Assembly: GCA_963839815.1 (NCBI GenBank)
Contig: CAWIWF010000006.1
Location: forward strand, 620,001-684,000
Direction: 5' to 3'
Length of the DNA stretch: 64,000 nt
Source of the DNA: JACVRM01 sp963839815
GTDB lineage: Bacteria; Actinomycetota; Thermoleophilia; Gaiellales; Gaiellaceae
Positions 24,526-32,255 of the stretch are shown piece by piece. Position 1 is the stretch's first letter; each line of letters starts with the position of its first letter. Under the pieces are notes generated by a model. The model was not told where the DNA came from. It worked only from the letters and a program-made list of their open reading frames with translations, and made no database searches. A program made the position numbers and the translations under genes.

Positions 24526-25266
24526 GTGGGCGAGCTGAGGGTGATCCCGCTCGAGGGCGTGCCGGAGCTCGCGCCCGGCGACGATCTTGCCGCGCTGCTC
24601 GCGGAGGCGGCCGAGCGCGCCGGCGGGCTCGAGGACGGCGACGTCGTCGTCGTGGCGCAGAAGGTCGTCTCGAAGGAGGAGGGCCGGGTGGTCGCGCTCG
24701 CGGACGTCGAGCCGTCGGAGCAGGCACGAGCTCTCGCCGCCGACCGCGACCCGCGCCACCTCGAGGTGATCCTCGGCGAGTCCGTCCGCCTCGTGCGCAC
24801 GCGGCCCCCGTTCGTGATCGCCGAGACGCGCCACGGCTTCGTGTGCGCCTCGGCCGGCGTGGACTCGTCGAACGCGCCGGAGGCGGGGACGCTCGTGCTG
24901 CTGCCGCTCGACCCCGACGCCTCCGCCGCCCGCCTGCGGGCCGCGTTGCGCGAGCGCTCCGGCCGCGAGGTGGGCGTGGTCGTCAGCGACTCCTTCGGCC
25001 GTCCCTGGCGCCACGGCACCACCGACGTCGCCATCGGCGCCGCGGGCATCACGCCGCTGCTCGATCTGCGCGGCACCCGCGACCCGGCCGGCTACGAGCT
25101 GCGCACGACCGCCATCGCCGTGGCCGACGAGATCGCCGGCGCCGCCGAGCTCGTGATGGGCAAGGTTGCCGGCGTCCCGGGCGCGATCGTGCGCGGTCTC
25201 GACGTCGCCGGCGACGGCCGCGCCACCGATCTGGTGATGCCGCCCGAGCGCGACCTCTTCCGCTAG
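24526..25266 (+). CDS. cofE: Coenzyme F420-0:L-glutamate ligase
   Basis: 246 residues, a single CofE domain without the FMN-reductase extension of mycobacterial FbiB. Adds gamma-linked glutamates to F420-0 using GTP. Visible are DGDVVVVAQKVVSKEEGRVV, RHGFVCASAGVDSSNAP, VVVSDSFGRPWRHGTTDVAI (metal-binding Asp and the GTP region), and AAELVMGKVAGVPGAIVRG. GTG 24526. FbiC (Fo synthase) is not in the window and must lie elsewhere. Confidence 0.93.
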   Translation: MGELRVIPLEGVPELAPGDDLAALLAEAAERAGGLEDGDVVVVAQKVVSKEEGRVVALADVEPSEQARALAADRDPRHLEVILGESVRLVRTRPPFVIAETRHGFVCASAGVDSSNAPEAGTLVLLPLDPDASAARLRAALRERSGREVGVVVSDSFGRPWRHGTTDVAIGAAGITPLLDLRGTRDPAGYELRTTAIAVADEIAGAAELVMGKVAGVPGAIVRGLDVAGDGRATDLVMPPERDLFR

Positions 25267-25275
25267 CGTCGCGCC

Positions 25276-25749
25276 GTGGCCGGGGAGAAGGACACGGCGA
25301 GGGACAAAGAAGACCTCGACCGCGAGCTGATCGAGCTCCTGAACGAGCTCCGAGTCGCGCTCCCCGGTGTCCAGGTGCTGTTCGCGTTCCTGCTCACCGT
25401 GCCGTTCACGCAGCGCTTCACCCAGATCACCGACTTCCAGCGGCAGATCTACTTCGCCTCGCTCCTCTTCACCCTGGCCGGCTCCGTCTTCCTGATCGCG
25501 CCCAGCTCGTACCACCGCATCCGCTGGCGCGACTACGACAAGGAGCAGATGCTGCGCACCTCGAACACGCTCGCGATCCTGGGGACGGTCTTCCTCGCGC
25601 TCGCGATGACGTCGGCGGTGTACCTGATCACCGACGTCCTCTACCGCGGGCCGCTCACCGCGGTCGTGCTCGCGGGCACGGTTGGGCTGGTGACATGGGT
25701 CTGGTACGGCCTGCCGCTCTGGCGGGAGCTGCGCGACCGCAGCGCCTAG
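25276..25749 (+). CDS. DUF6328-like four-helix membrane protein
   Basis: 157 residues from GTG 25276. Charged N-terminal helix (KEDLDRELIELLNELRVALP) followed by four hydrophobic segments, with a conserved-looking SSYHRIRWRDYDKEQMLR loop between the second and third. The pattern matches a family seen in many actinobacteria and recalled as DUF6328; function unknown. It follows cofE by 9 bp, so may share its transcript. Confidence 0.7.
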   Translation: MAGEKDTARDKEDLDRELIELLNELRVALPGVQVLFAFLLTVPFTQRFTQITDFQRQIYFASLLFTLAGSVFLIAPSSYHRIRWRDYDKEQMLRTSNTLAILGTVFLALAMTSAVYLITDVLYRGPLTAVVLAGTVGLVTWVWYGLPLWRELRDRSA

Positions 25750-25753
25750 CGCG

Positions 25754-26497
25754 GTGTTCAGCGTCGAGGAGCGCGACCGCGTCCGCGGCGGCCTACTGGA
25801 GCGGGCGGGGGCCGATGCGCGCATCGTCGCCGCGGCCGAGGTCGGCGGGCTCGCGGGGGGCGGCGACCGGTACTCGGACCTCGACCTCACGTTCGGCGTC
25901 GCCGACGGCAGCGACCTCGGTGCGGTGCTCGCCGACTGGACGCGGGAGCTCGCCGCGGAGCTGGAGGCGGCGCACCTGTTCGACCTGCACGCGGGCCCGA
26001 GCGTCTACCGCGTCTTCCTGCTGCCGGGCTGCCTGCAGGTCGACCTCTCCTTCACGCCGGCCGGCGAGTTCGGAGCGCTCGGCCCGCGCTTCCGCCTGCT
26101 CTGGGGCGAGGAGCACGAGCGCGCGCAGCCGGAGGAGCCGACGATCGAGGAGCTGCTCGGACTCGGCGCCCACCACGCCGTCCGCGCCCTCGTCTGCCTC
26201 GAGCGCGAGCAGCTCTGGCAGGCGGAGTACTGGCTGAGCGGCGTCCGTGACGAGGCGCTCGCGCTCGCCTGCGCGCGCCGCGGGTTGCCGGCGCGCTACG
26301 CGCGGGGCTTCGACCGCTTGCCCCCGGAGGTGCTCGGGCGCCTGGAGGGCGGGCTGCCGGGGTCGCTCGAGCCGGCCGAGCTGCGCCGCGCCCTCGGCGT
26401 CGCGGTGCGGGGCTTGCGCCGCGAGGCTGAGGGTGTCTCGGCCGCGGTCGACGAGCGGCTGGCCGAGCTGCTCGAGGAGAGCGCGCGGCACCAGTAG
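25754..26497 (+). CDS. Nucleotidyltransferase-superfamily protein
   Basis: 247 residues from GTG 25754. The segment LAGGGDRYSDLDLTFGVADG holds a G-x-Y-S-D-L-D-L motif, the metal-binding Asp pair of the nucleotidyltransferase fold, and VDLSFTPAGEFG supplies a third Asp. The C-terminal ~110 residues look helical, as in antibiotic or tRNA nucleotidyltransferases. Substrate unknown. It starts 4 bp after the DUF6328-like gene. Its last 202 bases are also read on the other strand as the tail of a methyltransferase frame. Confidence 0.7.
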   Translation: MFSVEERDRVRGGLLERAGADARIVAAAEVGGLAGGGDRYSDLDLTFGVADGSDLGAVLADWTRELAAELEAAHLFDLHAGPSVYRVFLLPGCLQVDLSFTPAGEFGALGPRFRLLWGEEHERAQPEEPTIEELLGLGAHHAVRALVCLEREQLWQAEYWLSGVRDEALALACARRGLPARYARGFDRLPPEVLGRLEGGLPGSLEPAELRRALGVAVRGLRREAEGVSAAVDERLAELLEESARHQ

Positions 26498-27291
26498 GCG
26501 GTCGCGAGGTAGGGGAACGAGACCAGGTCGCCCGGGCCGGTCTGGGTGTAGAGCAGCCGCTCGAGGTCGCGCAACAGCCGCCCGCGCGCGCTGCCCCGCA
26601 GGGCCGAGACGAAGCTCACCGACTCGAAGCGCGCGAGCTGCGTGGGGACGTCGGACTCGTGCACGTGGTGGAACGTCCGCTGCCGGAGCGGAGAGAAGAG
26701 CGGTGTGCGCGCGAATGCATCCCGCCACGAGCCCTTGCGGCTGATCAGCTGGGCGTGGCGGACGACGGCTTCGTCCGAGGCGTCCTCGACCGCACGCCGG
26801 ATCAGCCGCGACACCTGCCGCACCCAGGCGACCGACTCGTCCCGGACGTTGGCGACGAGCCCGAGCCGGCCGCCCCGGACGAGCACGCGGTGGATCTCGG
26901 GCAGGGCGCGGTCGCTGTCGAACCAGTGGAACGCGGTTCCGGCCGTGACGGCGTCGACCGAGCTGTCAGGCAGCTCGATCACCTCGGCCGTGCCCTCGAC
27001 GAGCTCCGCCTCGGGCACGTGGAGCTCGAGCTGCTCGCGCATCTCGGCGACGGGCTCGAGCGCCAGCACCCGCGCTCCTGTCGGGACGACGAGCCGCGTC
27101 AGCTTGCCGGTGCCGGCGCCGAGGTCGAGCACGGAGGCGTCCGGGCCGAGCCGCAGGTTCTTCACGAGCCAGGCGACCGCGTCGGGCGGATAGCTCGGGC
27201 GGCCGCGCTCGTACTCCTCCGCCCGGCGGCCGAAGCCGCGCCGCGCGACCGGATGGATGCGAGGCGTCCGTTGGCCGGACTGCGCGCTCAC
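26296..27291 (-). CDS. Class I SAM-dependent methyltransferase with run-on tail
   Basis: 331 residues as read. The N-terminal ~265 residues are a methyltransferase: RRGFGRRAEEYERGRPSYP, ASVLDLGAGTGKLTRLVV (motif I), ALEPVAEMREQLELHV, and AVTAGTAFHWFDSDRALPEI. Homology appears to end at YLATAYWCRAL, at the point where the frame enters the convergent nucleotidyltransferase gene. The remaining ~66 residues are Ser/Arg-rich antisense read-through. Probably the natural stop was lost. Substrate unknown. GTG 27291 start, 22 bp from the divergent gene. Confidence 0.75.
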   Translation of the reverse strand: MSAQSGQRTPRIHPVARRGFGRRAEEYERGRPSYPPDAVAWLVKNLRLGPDASVLDLGAGTGKLTRLVVPTGARVLALEPVAEMREQLELHVPEAELVEGTAEVIELPDSSVDAVTAGTAFHWFDSDRALPEIHRVLVRGGRLGLVANVRDESVAWVRQVSRLIRRAVEDASDEAVVRHAQLISRKGSWRDAFARTPLFSPLRQRTFHHVHESDVPTQLARFESVSFVSALRGSARGRLLRDLERLLYTQTGPGDLVSFPYLATAYWCRALSSSSSASRSSTAAETPSASRRKPRTATPRARRSSAGSSDPGSPPSRRPSTSGGKRSKPRA

Positions 27292-27313
27292 GGCCGGACG
27301 CTAGCGTGCCCGC

Positions 27314-27919
27314 GTGGAGGTTCGCTGGGTCGACGAGCAGGAGTGGGGCTTCGGCTGGCTCGTCGAGGAGCCGCACGCCCGCACCTCGCACGCCCTGGTC
27401 GCCGAGGGCGGCGTCTGGCTGGTCGACCCGGTGGACGTGCGGGGCCTCGAGGGGCGCGTGCGGGCGGCCGGAGAGCCCCGCGGCGTCATCCAACTGCTCG
27501 ACCGGCACGACCGTGACGGGGCCGAGCTGGCGCGGCGTCTCGGCGTCGACCTGCTGGAGGTACCGCGCGAGCCTGTGGGGCCGTTCCGGTTCCTGCCGGT
27601 CCGCGATGGGCGCTGGTGGCGAGAGGTCGCGCTCTGGTGGGAGGAGCGGCGGGTGCTCGTGTGCGCCGATGCCCTCGGCACGCTGCCGTACTTTCACGCT
27701 CGGGGCGAGCCCCTCGGCGTGCATCCGTGGCTCTGGCTGGCGCCGCCTCGCTCGCTCCGCACGGTCGAGCCGGAGCACGTGCTCGTCGGCCACGGCGAGG
27801 GCATCCACCAGGGGGCGGCAGACGCGCTGCGGCGCACGCTTGCCGGCTCGCGCCGCCGGGCACCGCGCGCGGCCCTGAACGCCGTGCGCTACTTCGCGGG
27901 CGGAGCGAAGCGGCAGTGA
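27314..27919 (+). CDS. Degenerate metallo-beta-lactamase-fold protein
   Basis: 201 residues from GTG 27314. The strand order and segments GGVWLVDPVDVRGL, VIQLLDRHDRDGAELARRLG, VLVCADALGTLPYFHA and EHVLVGHGEGIHQGAADALR resemble the metallo-beta-lactamase fold. The canonical H-x-H-x-D-H is reduced to L-D-R-H-D-R-D, so a dinuclear zinc site is doubtful. Could be a non-catalytic or single-metal hydrolase-like protein. The stop overlaps the glcD-like gene (GTGA). Confidence 0.6.
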   Translation: MEVRWVDEQEWGFGWLVEEPHARTSHALVAEGGVWLVDPVDVRGLEGRVRAAGEPRGVIQLLDRHDRDGAELARRLGVDLLEVPREPVGPFRFLPVRDGRWWREVALWWEERRVLVCADALGTLPYFHARGEPLGVHPWLWLAPPRSLRTVEPEHVLVGHGEGIHQGAADALRRTLAGSRRRAPRAALNAVRYFAGGAKRQ

Positions 27920-29302
27920 CGCTCGCGGAGGCGCTCGCGGCGGAGCTCGGGCGGCCGGACGCGGTCTCGGACGGCGAGTCGGTGCTCGACCAGCACTCGC
28001 GCGACGTCTCGTACCACCCGCCGCGCCGTCCGGACGCCGTCGTCTTCGCAGACAGCGTCGAGACCGTCACGGCGGTGCTGGCCTTCGCCGATCGCGAGCG
28101 CGTCCCGGTCGTGCCGTTCGGCGCCGCCACGAGCCTGGAGGGGCACGTCATCCCCGTGCGCGGCGGCATCAGCCTCGACCTGACGCGCATGAACCGGATC
28201 CTCGCCGTCGAGGCGGGCGACCTGACGGCCGTCGTCCAGCCGGGTGTCACCCGCCTGCAGCTGAACGAGCGGCTCGGGAGCGAGGGGCTGCAGTTCCCGG
28301 TCGACCCGGGCGCGGACGCCACCCTCGGCGGCATGGCGGCCACGAACGCGAGCGGGACCACGACGGTGCGCTACGGCGGCATGCGCGCGCATGTGCTGGC
28401 GCTCCAAGTCGTGCTCGCGGGCGGCCGCGTCATCCGCACGGGCAGCCGTGCCCGCAAGTCGTCCGCCGGCTACGACCTGACCTCGCTGTTCGTCGGCTCC
28501 GAGGGGACGCTGGGCGTCATCACCGAGCTGACCCTTCGCGTGCACGGCATCCCCGAGCAGGCGGTGGCGCTGCGGATCCCCTTCCCCGATCTCGACGCGG
28601 CCTGCGCGGCCGCCGTGGCACTCGTCGGCGCCGGCGTCGCCGTCGAGCGGCTGGAGCTGATCGACGGGCCGACGCTGGCGGCGGTCAACGTCTACAAGGG
28701 CACGAGCTTCGACGAGGCGCCGAGCCTCTTCGTCTCGCTGACCGGCAGCGAGGCCGGCGTCGCCGGAGATGTGGAAGCGGCGCGGGAGCTCGCCGAGGGC
28801 TGCGGCGCGACGGCCTTCCAGGCGGAGCGCGACCCGACGGCGCGCTCACGGCTGTGGTCGGCCCGCCACCAGGTGCTGTTCGCGCTCGTCGCCGCCTCTC
28901 CCGGCCGCGAGCACCTGAGCACCGACGTCTGCGTGCCCGTGTCGCTGCTCCCCGAGGCGATCCGGCAGGCGCGTGAGGCGATCGACGAGAGCGGCCTGGC
29001 GGCGTCGGTGGTCGCGCACGCAGGCGACGGGAACTACCACGTGCTCTTCATGCTCGACCCGGCCGACGGCAGTGAGCTGGAGCGGGCGCGCGCGCTGAAC
29101 GCGGCGATCGTCGAGTGGGCGCTCGGCGCACGGCGGCACCTGCACGGGCGAGCACGGGATCGGCATGGGCAAGCTCGCCTACCTGGAGCGCGAGCACGGC
29201 GACCTGCTGCCGCTCATGCGCGGAGTGAAGGAGCTCCTCGACCCGCACGGGATCATGAACCCGGGCAAGGTGGTCGCACCCGCAGACGCCGGCTCAGCCT
29301 GA
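27916..29302 (+). pseudogene. glcD: FAD-linked oxidase, GlcD/lactate dehydrogenase type (frameshifted near 29130)
   Basis: Starts at GTG 27916, overlapping the previous stop. FAD-binding part: VPVVPFGAATSLEGHVIPV, DLTAVVQPGVTRLQLNERLG, FPVDPGADATLGGMAATNAS, SSAGYDLTSLFVGSEGTLG. The C-terminal part is fine to VVAHAGDGNYHVLFMLDP and NAAIVEWAL. Then the frame changes near 29126-29138: in the next frame the expected GGTCTGEHGIGMGKLAYLE and HGIMNPGKVV follow to a TGA at 29300-29302. One extra base would explain it. Oxidises 2-hydroxyacids such as glycolate or D-lactate (family). Either a sequencing indel or a recently broken gene. Confidence 0.85.
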
Positions 29303-29349
29303 GCTCGAGGCGCCTCGGGGAGTTCGTGGCTGTCAGCCACTCGTCGGGC

Positions 29350-29967
29350 TCAGCGGCGCTCGGTGGCGAGTCGCAGGCCGAACGCGATCAGGACGGTGCC
29401 GACGACCGCGTCGACCGTGCGGCGCACTGCGGGGCGGCGGAGGACGTCGCCCGCCTTCGCGACGACGACGGCGTAAGCGCTCAGCCAGAGCAGCGTCATG
29501 GTCGCGAAGAGCAGCCCGAGCGCAAGCAGCGCAGCGAACGACTCGCCGCCGAACTGCGGCAGTAGGCTCGTGAAGAAGACGGCCATCTTGGGATTGCCGA
29601 GGTTGCTGAGGACGCCCTGGCGAAAGGCCACGCCCGCCGAGAGCGTGCCCCGCCGCTCCGAACGGAGCCGGGAGGAGCGCCCGCGGACCGCCGAGAGCAG
29701 CGCCTGCGCACCGAGGTAGACGAGGAAGGCGGAGCCCGCCAGCTTGAGCGCCACGAACGCGGGCTCGGAGGCGACGAGCAGCGCGGCCAGACCGGCGCTC
29801 GCGGCGAGCGTCCAGGTCGCCTGACCGCAGGCGACCCCGAGCGCTGTCGCACCGCCCCCGTGCCGACCGCCCGAGAGCGTGTTGCGGATCGTCAGCGCCG
29901 TGTCCTGCCCCGGCGTGACGATGACGACGGCGGAGACGGCGACGAAGGCGGCGAGCTCGGCACCCAC
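29350..29967 (-). CDS. LysE/RhtB-family exporter
   Basis: 205 residues, six hydrophobic segments, normal for LysE-type amino-acid exporters. Visible are VVIVTPGQDTALTIRNTLSG (the first-helix P-G-x-D signature), GVACGQATWTLAASAGLAAL, FRQGVLSNLGNPKMAVFFTS and LSAYAVVVAKAGDVLRRP. GTG 29967 gives the family length; the frame could open further upstream. It is divergent from the heliorhodopsin gene across 73 bp. Substrate unknown (amino acids or homoserine lactone in characterised members). Confidence 0.85.
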   Translation of the reverse strand: MGAELAAFVAVSAVVIVTPGQDTALTIRNTLSGGRHGGGATALGVACGQATWTLAASAGLAALLVASEPAFVALKLAGSAFLVYLGAQALLSAVRGRSSRLRSERRGTLSAGVAFRQGVLSNLGNPKMAVFFTSLLPQFGGESFAALLALGLLFATMTLLWLSAYAVVVAKAGDVLRRPAVRRTVDAVVGTVLIAFGLRLATERR

Positions 29968-30040
29968 AGCTTCAGTCTGCCGCCCGCCCGCCCGCCCGTC
30001 CACGCGGCGGCCCAGTACGCGGGACCCCTACCCTGGAGAG

Positions 30041-30805
30041 GTGATCGACGAGTCGCGCGCCCGCAGGCTCCGCGCCGGCAACGCCGCCCTCGCCCTGCTG
30101 CACGCTGCCCAGGCGGCCCTCATCCTCGCGCTCTCGAACGACTTCAGCCTGCCGGTGACGGGCACCTTCCTCGACGGGCCGCCCGGGATCAGCGAGCTGC
30201 CGGCGGCGGAGACGGTCTTCGACCTGCCGCTCGGCCCTGCCGTCGCGGCCTTCCTGCTCCTTGCCGCGCTCGACCACGCGCTCGTCGCTGCACCCGGCGT
30301 CCACCGCTGGTACGAGCGGCAGCTCGCGCGCGGCGTCAATCCCGCGCGCTGGCTCGAGTACTCGCTCTCGGCGTCGCTCATGGTCGTGCTGATCGCGATG
30401 CTCACGGGCATCTCCGATGCACGCGGGCTCGTCGCGATCGCGGGCGTCAACGTGGCGATGATTCTGTTCGGCTGGCTGATGGAGCGGGCCAACGACCGCC
30501 GGGGACCGGTCGACTGGCTGCCATTCACCTCCGGCTCCGTCGCCGGCACGGTGCCCTGGATCGCGATCACGATCTCGCTCGTCGGCTCGGAAGTCGAGAG
30601 CGGCGGGCCGCCGACGTTCGTCTACGGCATCTTCGTCTCGCTGCTCGTCCTCTTCTTCTCCTTCGCCGTCAACCAGTGGCTCCAGTACCGCGGCATCGGC
30701 CCCTGGCGCGACTACCTCGTCGGCGAGTGGGGGTACCTCGTCCTGAGCCTGACGGCCAAGAGCCTGCTCGCCTGGCAGGTGTTCGCGAACACGCTGATCG
30801 AGTAG
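30041..30805 (+). CDS. Heliorhodopsin
   Basis: 254 residues with seven hydrophobic segments. It is recognised by the HeR-specific patterns NDFSLPVTGTFLDGPPG after helix A, RWLEYSLSASLMVVLIAMLT in helix C, and LSLTAKSLLAWQVFANTL in helix G. Counting from GTG 30041, Lys240 is the retinal Schiff-base lysine and Glu106 its counterion; His21, His79 and Ser236 fall where the characterised protein 48C12 has H23, H80 and S237. The type-1 rhodopsin pump motifs are absent. HeRs sit inverted in the membrane (N-terminus inside), are not pumps, and have slow photocycles; their role is unsettled. A TACCCT box (30029-30034) and GGAGAG abut the start, so a short or leaderless mRNA is possible. No retinal-synthesis gene is in the window. 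Confidence 0.93.
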   Translation: MIDESRARRLRAGNAALALLHAAQAALILALSNDFSLPVTGTFLDGPPGISELPAAETVFDLPLGPAVAAFLLLAALDHALVAAPGVHRWYERQLARGVNPARWLEYSLSASLMVVLIAMLTGISDARGLVAIAGVNVAMILFGWLMERANDRRGPVDWLPFTSGSVAGTVPWIAITISLVGSEVESGGPPTFVYGIFVSLLVLFFSFAVNQWLQYRGIGPWRDYLVGEWGYLVLSLTAKSLLAWQVFANTLIE

Positions 30806-30816
30806 CAGGCCGGGCG

Positions 30817-31218
30817 CTACCGCTTGCGGCGCTGGCGCTCGAGCTGGCGGCGCTGCTGGCGGTTGATCGCCTCAGGCACGGCGCCCTGCTCCTCGACGGC
30901 GGCCAGGTAGGCGCGCCGCTCCTCCGCGGAGAGCTGCTGGAGCACACGCTGGGCGCGCGCCGGGTCGCGGTCGGCGTTCGCGCGCTCGAGCTTGCGCACG
31001 GCGCTCGCGAGCTCTGGGTTCTGACGCTCGAGCGCGGCCCGGGACATCTTCTTGAGACCCCGGTTCAGGTACGGCACCTTCATCAGCAGCTGCATGATCG
31101 GCCGCAGGTAGCGCCCGCCCTGGATCCGCCCGAGCAGGACGAAGAGGAGCATCAGCACCAGCAACCCCACCATCACGAACAGGGGGATCAGCCAGGGCGA
31201 GATCGCGAGCGGTGTCAT
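30817..31218 (-). CDS. Single-pass membrane protein, helical charged tail
   Basis: 133 residues. One N-terminal membrane segment (WLIPLFVMVGLLVLMLLFVL), then a basic, helical cytoplasmic tail rich in Arg, Gln and Glu (LERQNPELASAVRKLERANA ... INRQQRRQLERQRRKR). No known domain. It is 29 bp downstream of the arsR-like gene and convergent with the heliorhodopsin gene at an 11-bp gap. Function unknown; co-transcription with the regulator is likely. Confidence 0.65.
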   Translation of the reverse strand: MTPLAISPWLIPLFVMVGLLVLMLLFVLLGRIQGGRYLRPIMQLLMKVPYLNRGLKKMSRAALERQNPELASAVRKLERANADRDPARAQRVLQQLSAEERRAYLAAVEEQGAVPEAINRQQRRQLERQRRKR

Positions 31219-31247
31219 CGGCGGGATGGTAACGGGCTGCGACCCCG

Positions 31248-31550
31248 TCAGCCTGCGAGGCGCGCCGCCGGTGGACGCAGCGAGGCGGCGAGCACCTCCA
31301 GCTCGTGGGCCGCGGCCGGGTCGAGCGAGTAGAAGATCTGGGTTCCGTGCCGTCGGGTGCGCACCAGGCCGGCCTCGCGGAGCACCTTCAGGTGCTGGCT
31401 GATCGTCGGCTGGCTGACCGAGAAGAGGTCGGTGAAGTCACAGGCGCACGACTCCTGCTCCTCCGCGAGGCGCAATGCCATGCCAAGCCGCACCGGGTGC
31501 CCCAGGGCCTTGAAACGGGCGGCGGCAGCGTTCGTGTCCACGACTTGCAT
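31248..31550 (-). CDS. ArsR-family transcriptional repressor
   Basis: 100 residues, the usual size. Winged helix-turn-helix: FKALGHPVRLGMALRL, then ESCACDFTDLFSVSQPTISQ with the C-x-C pair before the recognition helix, where ArsR/SmtB proteins bind As(III) or other thiophilic metals, and HLKVLREAGLVRTRRHGTQI for the wing. It is divergent from a split transketolase with only 33 AT-rich bases between. It probably represses both. The Cys pair suggests a metal or redox signal, but no metal-resistance gene is nearby. Confidence 0.88.
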   Translation of the reverse strand: MQVVDTNAAAARFKALGHPVRLGMALRLAEEQESCACDFTDLFSVSQPTISQHLKVLREAGLVRTRRHGTQIFYSLDPAAAHELEVLAASLRPPAARLAG

Positions 31551-31583
31551 TCTATAGAAGAATAGCTATATAGTCAGACGACG
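31551..31583. promoter_or_regulatory. Shared operator/promoter between arsR and transketolase
   Basis: A 33-bp AT-rich island in GC-rich surroundings. It contains TATAG (31553-31557) and CTATA (31566-31570) as an inverted repeat, and a -10-like TATAGT (31569-31574) only nine bases before the transketolase ATG, with no Shine-Dalgarno. Probable ArsR operator over both divergent promoters and probably a near-leaderless transketolase mRNA (inference). Confidence 0.6.
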
Positions 31584-32255
31584 ATGAACGCCATTGCCGA
31601 GCTGCGCCGCCTGATGACGCTCCAGACGGGGGACGAGAAGCACACCCTCAGCGCCTCCTCGACGCTCGACGTCCTCCATGTCCTCTACGACCGCATCCTG
31701 CGGGTCGACCCGGAGCGACCGGACTGGGAGGGACGCGACCGCTTCCTCCTCAGCAAAGGGCATGGGCCGATGGCCTATTACGCCGTGCTCGTCCACCAGG
31801 GCTTCTTCCCGGAGGCCGAGCTGGAGCGCTTCCTGGACTGGGGCGGACGGCTGGGCGGCCACCCTGACCGCGCCAAGGTGCCCGGGGTGGAGGTCTCGAC
31901 CGGCTCGCTCGGGCATGGGCTGCCGATGGCTGTCGGCGTTGCGTACGCGTTGCGCGCCAAGGGGCAGGCGGGTCCGCGGGTGTGGGTGCTCACCGGCGAC
32001 GCGGAGCTGAACGAGGGCTCCAACTGGGAGGCGATCCTGCACGCCGGCGCGGCCCGGCTGGACAACCTGACGCTGATCGTGATCGACAACGCCAGCGGCA
32101 TCCTGCCGATGGGCTCGATCGCCGAGAAGCTGGCGCCGTTCGGCTGGGACGCCCGCACCGTCGACGGCCGCGACCACGATGCCATCGAGGCGGCACTCCG
32201 TCACCGCGGCGCCGGGCCCGTCGCCGTCGTCGCCACCATCCGGGACACGGCCTGA
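31584..32255 (+). CDS. Transketolase, N-terminal (TPP-binding) subunit
   Basis: 223 residues. Carries the pyrophosphate half of transketolase: LSKGHGPMAYYAVLVHQGFF, VEVSTGSLGHGLPMAVGVAY, and the TPP motif GDAELNEGSNWEAILHAG ... NLTLIVIDNAS. The partner subunit follows directly with a TGATG overlap, as in split archaeal/actinobacterial transketolases. Transfers two-carbon ketol units in the pentose phosphate pathway. Under likely ArsR control. Confidence 0.9.
   Translation: MNAIAELRRLMTLQTGDEKHTLSASSTLDVLHVLYDRILRVDPERPDWEGRDRFLLSKGHGPMAYYAVLVHQGFFPEAELERFLDWGGRLGGHPDRAKVPGVEVSTGSLGHGLPMAVGVAYALRAKGQAGPRVWVLTGDAELNEGSNWEAILHAGAARLDNLTLIVIDNASGILPMGSIAEKLAPFGWDARTVDGRDHDAIEAALRHRGAGPVAVVATIRDTA

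Noticed and set aside
30041..30805. Light-driven ion pump (type-1 rhodopsin)
   Set aside because: The helix-C pump motif is absent and the HeR-specific sequence patterns are present.
31248..31550. Arsenic-resistance operon
   Set aside because: Only the regulator is present; no arsenate reductase or efflux gene is adjacent.
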